Of a stretch of DNA of 25,000 bases, positions 22,824 through 25,000 are shown piece by piece. Position numbers and translations under genes: made by a program. This DNA comes from Symbiodinium natans (taxonomy: Eukaryota; Sar; Dinophyceae; Suessiales; Symbiodiniaceae): the NCBI GenBank assembly GCA_905221605.1, contig CAJNDS010001613.1, forward strand, positions 496,185 through 521,184, written 5' to 3'. The notes beneath the pieces are model-generated. The model made no database searches, was not told the DNA's origin, and saw only the letters and a program-made list of their open reading frames with translations. Each line of letters opens with the position of its first letter. Position 1 is the stretch's first letter.

Positions 22824-23998
22824 GGGAGTTCCTCTGGGTGGCAATCAAAACTCGACCTGATTTGGCGTTCTGCGCGAGCCAGTTGTCTTTGTGGACATCC
22901 CGAAGGCCGCGATTTGTGGTTAAAAAGGCTGAGGAGGTTTTCCGATACCTTGCTGCAACTCCAACGTTAGGCTTGACGTTCGGAGCAATCGCAACATGCG
23001 AAAAAGAAAGAAATGAGGTGTTGCGTTATGGACGAGGCGTTAAGGTGGTGGAGTCCTACGCGGATGCCAGCTTTGCGGCAGGTGAAAATGAAAAAAGCCA
23101 CTCAGGAGCGGTGGTGGTGTGGGGTGACTGTCCAGTGATGTGGGCAACACAAAGACAATCAACGGTGGCTTTAAGTACGGCTGAAGCTGAATTACATGCG
23201 TCCATAGAGGGAGCAACGATGATTCAGTCGTGCACCCCTATAATTGCCGCTTTAGTTGGAACAGGTGAAGAATCGCTGCAAAAAGTGCTGTATACAGATT
23301 CGGTTTCGACATGCTCAATCGTTCAATATCCTGCTGGAAGCTGGAGGACAAGACACCTGAGAATTCGAGCAGCCGGTGTCAGGTCTCTGGTGGACCGTGG
23401 TTATATGGTGATAGCGCATCTTCGCGGTGAGTATATGATCGCTGACCTGTTGACCAAATTGATGAGTGGACAGGTGTATGCAAAGCAAAAGGCACTTTGG
23501 GGTCTCCGACTGTTGGTACAAGGGACTGACTTGAAGAGGGCCTCGCTTGCAATGGCGGTCATGATGGTGGCTGCATCTCTGCAAGGGATGGCAACTGGTG
23601 GAGAAGAAGTGTCAACTGCTGGTTTCTTTTGCTCAGAAGAAGGGGTGTGCAAGGTCGCCAACACATCTACGGTTATGGTTCTGGCTCAAGGGATTGAAAT
23701 GCTCGTCAACAATTCAGACCTTGTTGCGTATTTGGTGGCAGCAATTATACTCTGGGAGTTGGCATGGTGCCTCTTTCGGCAGCTGTATAAACGGCTGTGG
23801 GTTAAGAAAGTGGTGGTTATTCCCGCGAGTGCCACTTTGTATACAACAGTGGGTGGGAACTGTGTGCACGCAAGCAGTGACTGTGATGTTCTGCGATATT
23901 CACAGCCCAGGGCTAAGACGCTTTGTAAGCATTGCCTCAAGGATGGCTGGGTGGTGAATGCTGAGTTCCTTGGTGAGGAACGGGCCGCTGGAACGTGA
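22775..23998 (+). CDS. end of reverse transcriptase, RNase H and membrane/zinc tail (frame-shifted from Pol)
   Basis: Frame open after TGA 22772-22774, ends TGA 23996-23998; no ATG is needed if read by recoding or if the shift is a mutation. It begins LRAAQGAVGEFLWVAIKTRP, the copia segment that should continue the RT, so it belongs to the same protein. RNase H residues, counted from 22799: D89 (YADASF), E131 (STAEAEL), D167 (YTDS), D216 (IADLLTK). After it come a hydrophobic segment (about 308-327, LVAYLVAAIILWELAWCLF) followed by basic residues, likely membrane-spanning, and a small zinc motif H357, C362, C376, C379. The tail is not part of standard copia Pol. Confidence 0.88.
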   Translation, partial: RRGGGYPSLRAAQGAVGEFLWVAIKTRPDLAFCASQLSLWTSRRPRFVVKKAEEVFRYLAATPTLGLTFGAIATCEKERNEVLRYGRGVKVVESYADASFAAGENEKSHSGAVVVWGDCPVMWATQRQSTVALSTAEAELHASIEGATMIQSCTPIIAALVGTGEESLQKVLYTDSVSTCSIVQYPAGSWRTRHLRIRAAGVRSLVDRGYMVIAHLRGEYMIADLLTKLMSGQVYAKQKALWGLRLLVQGTDLKRASLAMAVMMVAASLQGMATGGEEVSTAGFFCSEEGVCKVANTSTVMVLAQGIEMLVNNSDLVAYLVAAIILWELAWCLFRQLYKRLWVKKVVVIPASATLYTTVGGNCVHASSDCDVLRYSQPRAKTLCKHCLKDGWVVNAEFLGEERAAGT

Positions 23999-24171
23999 AT
24001 TTTTTCAAGTGCAAAGTGAAGAAACCCTCAATGGTAAGGGATTTGGCCAATGAGCTGAAGGTTCGTCCTGGATGACGTAAAACCATAGTGTGCATTTCAA
24101 GCAGCTAGCTGCTGCCTAAATGGCGGTTTTTGGCCAAAGATCTGCACCTCCAATGTGTCCTAGGAAATCCT
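23999..24171 (+). other. 3' untranslated part of the element
   Basis: No open frame with recognisable content. It contains two copies of TCCTAGGA separated by AA at 24158-24175. Confidence 0.7.
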
Positions 24172-24184
24172 AGGACAGGGGGAG
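24172..24184 (+). promoter_or_regulatory. polypurine tract
   Basis: AGGACAGGGGGAG directly precedes the 3' LTR start at 24185, the position required for plus-strand priming. One C interrupts it, so the core is probably the AGGGGGAG part. Confidence 0.82.
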
Positions 24185-24401
24185 TGCGGCGCTGCAGCTG
24201 GTATTGTAGAAAGGAGTTGGTGTTGGGAGTTGAAAGGGTCAATGTACCCGGAAATTCTTTTGGCTCAAGAACTTGGGCATGCGCCCTGAAGAAAGAAGTG
24301 TGTGTTGGTTTTGGGTTGGTTTGTTGGTTGGTCCGGGGGATAAAGGGCTTCTGTTGGGGTTGACTGTTTTGTTCCCTGTCCTCCTTCGGTTGCCCCCCGT
24401 A
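24185..24401 (+). repeat. 3' LTR, 217 bp
   Basis: Same as the 5' LTR with one difference (C at 24190). The spliced-leader-like 12-mer is at 24258-24269. Followed by CCCTA and a CCCTAAA array. Confidence 0.95.
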
Positions 24402-24406
24402 CCCTA
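24402..24406. repeat. target site duplication, right (CCCTA)
   Basis: Matches 14504-14508; see the left copy for the caution about the repetitive target. Confidence 0.75.
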
Positions 24407-24526
24407 AACCCTAAACCCTAAACCCTAAACCCCAAATCCTAAACCCCAAATCCTAAACCCCAAATCGTAAGCCCTAAACCCTAAACCCTAAGCCCTCAAC
24501 AGCCCCAAGCTTCCCCTGCCCCGCAG

Positions 24527-24580
24527 GACCCCGCCCGGCCTGTGTGGAGGGGCGCCGGGCCTGTCCGTCAGGCCGGTGGG
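24527..24580 (+). CDS. possible exon right of the retrotransposon
   Basis: A pyrimidine-rich AGCTTCCCCTGCCCCGCAG|G acceptor precedes 54 nt, and GGTGGG|GTTTAG follows, the same splice-site style as the RNA12-like gene. All three frames are short; phase-0 reads DPARPVWRGAGPVRQAGG. It needs one partner exon; 14389-14452 ends with one base, which would select the PRPACVEGRRACPSGRWG reading. No family recognised. Confidence 0.38.
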
Positions 24581-25000
24581 GTTTAGGGTTTAGGGTTTAG
24601 GGTTTAGAGGGTTTAGGGTTTATAGGGTTTAGGGTTTGTAGGGTTTAGGGGGTTTAGGAGGTTTAGGGGTTAGGGTTCGAGTTTAGGGTTCGGGGGTTCA
24701 GGGGTGGTTTGAGTTTAGGGTGTAGGGGTTCAGGGGTTTAGGGTCTAGGGGTCTAGGGGTTTAGGGGTTTAGGGGTTTAGAGGTTTAGGGTTTAGGGTTT
24801 TTAGGGTTTAGGGGGGGTTAGGGGTTTAGGGGTTTAGGGTTTAGGGTGTATGGTTTGGGGTTTAGGGGTTCAGGGTTTATGGTTTAGGTGTTTAGGGTTT
24901 AGGGGTTTAGGGTTCAGGGCTTTCGGGGTTCAGGGGTTCAGGATTTGGGGGTTTAAGGGTCTCGAGTTTGGGGGTTTCCCTAAACCCTAAACCCGCCCGC

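Larger units (their letters stand above)
14509..24401 (+). mobile_element. Ty1/copia-type LTR retrotransposon, 9.9 kb, full length
   Basis: Two 217-bp LTRs bound the element; it has PBS, Gag, Pol in copia order (integrase before reverse transcriptase), and a polypurine tract. CCCTA duplications flank it (14504-14508 and 24402-24406). Removing the element and one copy restores an unbroken CCCTAAA array in register. The LTRs differ at one position (A at 14514, C at 24190), so insertion was recent. Extra domains (methyltransferase-like, dioxygenase-like, duplicated protease) make it much larger than a standard 5-kb copia element. The + strand orientation matches the neighbouring gene. Two frame changes interrupt the coding region; the copy may be inactive or may use recoding. 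Confidence 0.96.
24402..25000. repeat. telomere-type arrays right of the element
   Basis: CCCTAAA with CCCCAAAT variants at 24402-24500, an exon-like island at 24500-24580, then a long, degenerate TTTAGGG array with many G insertions (TTTAGGGG, TTCAGGGG) at 24581-24975, and a last CCCTAAACCC at 24978-24993. Confidence 0.88.

Noticed and set aside
23700-23998. Envelope protein of a retrovirus-like element
   Set aside because: Only one hydrophobic segment is present; no separate frame, signal peptide or surface domain is visible.
1-25000. The window as a true chromosome end
   Set aside because: Arrays occur in both orientations, are interrupted and degenerate, and flank genes. They are interstitial repeats, though a subtelomeric position is not excluded.
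1-25000. CRISPR array, bacterial operon or bacterial genes
   Set aside because: Repeats lack spacer structure, and the genes are split by introns and accompanied by a eukaryotic LTR element.

Overview
The window looks like nuclear DNA of a dinoflagellate, most likely of the Symbiodiniaceae type. This is inferred from features seen together: long arrays of the telomere-type heptamer CCCTAAA/TTTAGGG scattered between genes, tiny exons whose first base after AG is always G, several GC splice donors, a Ty1/copia-type retrotransposon with dinoflagellate-style extra domains, and a 12-base match to the dinoflagellate spliced leader inside its LTR. TTTAGGG repeats also occur in plants and other algae, so the species is not proven.

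Left part (1-11327). The sequence first looks like degenerate telomeric repeat with meaningless islands. Read for splice sites, the islands at 1621, 3802, 4429, 5773, 5910, 6559, 7224, 8952, 10120, 11019 and 11262 join in one frame on the + strand. They give about 247 codons ending at a TAG at 11325-11327. The product resembles the C-terminal half of the RNA12/YME2 family of mitochondrial inner-membrane ATPase-like proteins. The 5' part of the gene lies to the left; a probable earlier exon is at 55-117. The repeat arrays are therefore introns: some begin with TTTAGGG and end with CCCTAAA, and the repeat itself supplies splice-site sequence (G|GTTTAG donors; CTAAAC-rich 3' ends). One intron also carries a separate inverted and tandem repeat of ACTGGGCAAGGTC (9069-9492).

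Middle part (11328-14508). Here are more repeat arrays and short exon-like islands (11681-11803, 13704-13768, 13956-14039, 14389-14452) that may belong to one or more further genes. These calls are weak.

Right part (14509-24401). A 9.9-kb LTR retrotransposon sits in a CCCTAAA array, with 217-bp LTRs differing at one base and a 5-bp CCCTA target duplication in register with the repeat, so it is young. It has a primer-binding site complementary to the anticodon arm of a methionine tRNA, a polypurine tract, a Gag with CCCH and CCHC zinc fingers, and a very large Pol. Pol order: two protease-like units, a C5-methyltransferase-like domain, zinc-binding plus DDE integrase, a 2-oxoglutarate/Fe(II) dioxygenase-like domain, copia reverse transcriptase, then (after a frame change) RNase H and a membrane/zinc tail. 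The pairing of a DNA-methylase-like and a dioxygenase-like domain in one retroelement is the most unusual system here. The element may lie in an intron of a gene whose flanking exon candidates are 14389-14452 and 24527-24580.

End (24402-25000). CCCTAAA, one exon-like island, then degenerate TTTAGGG.
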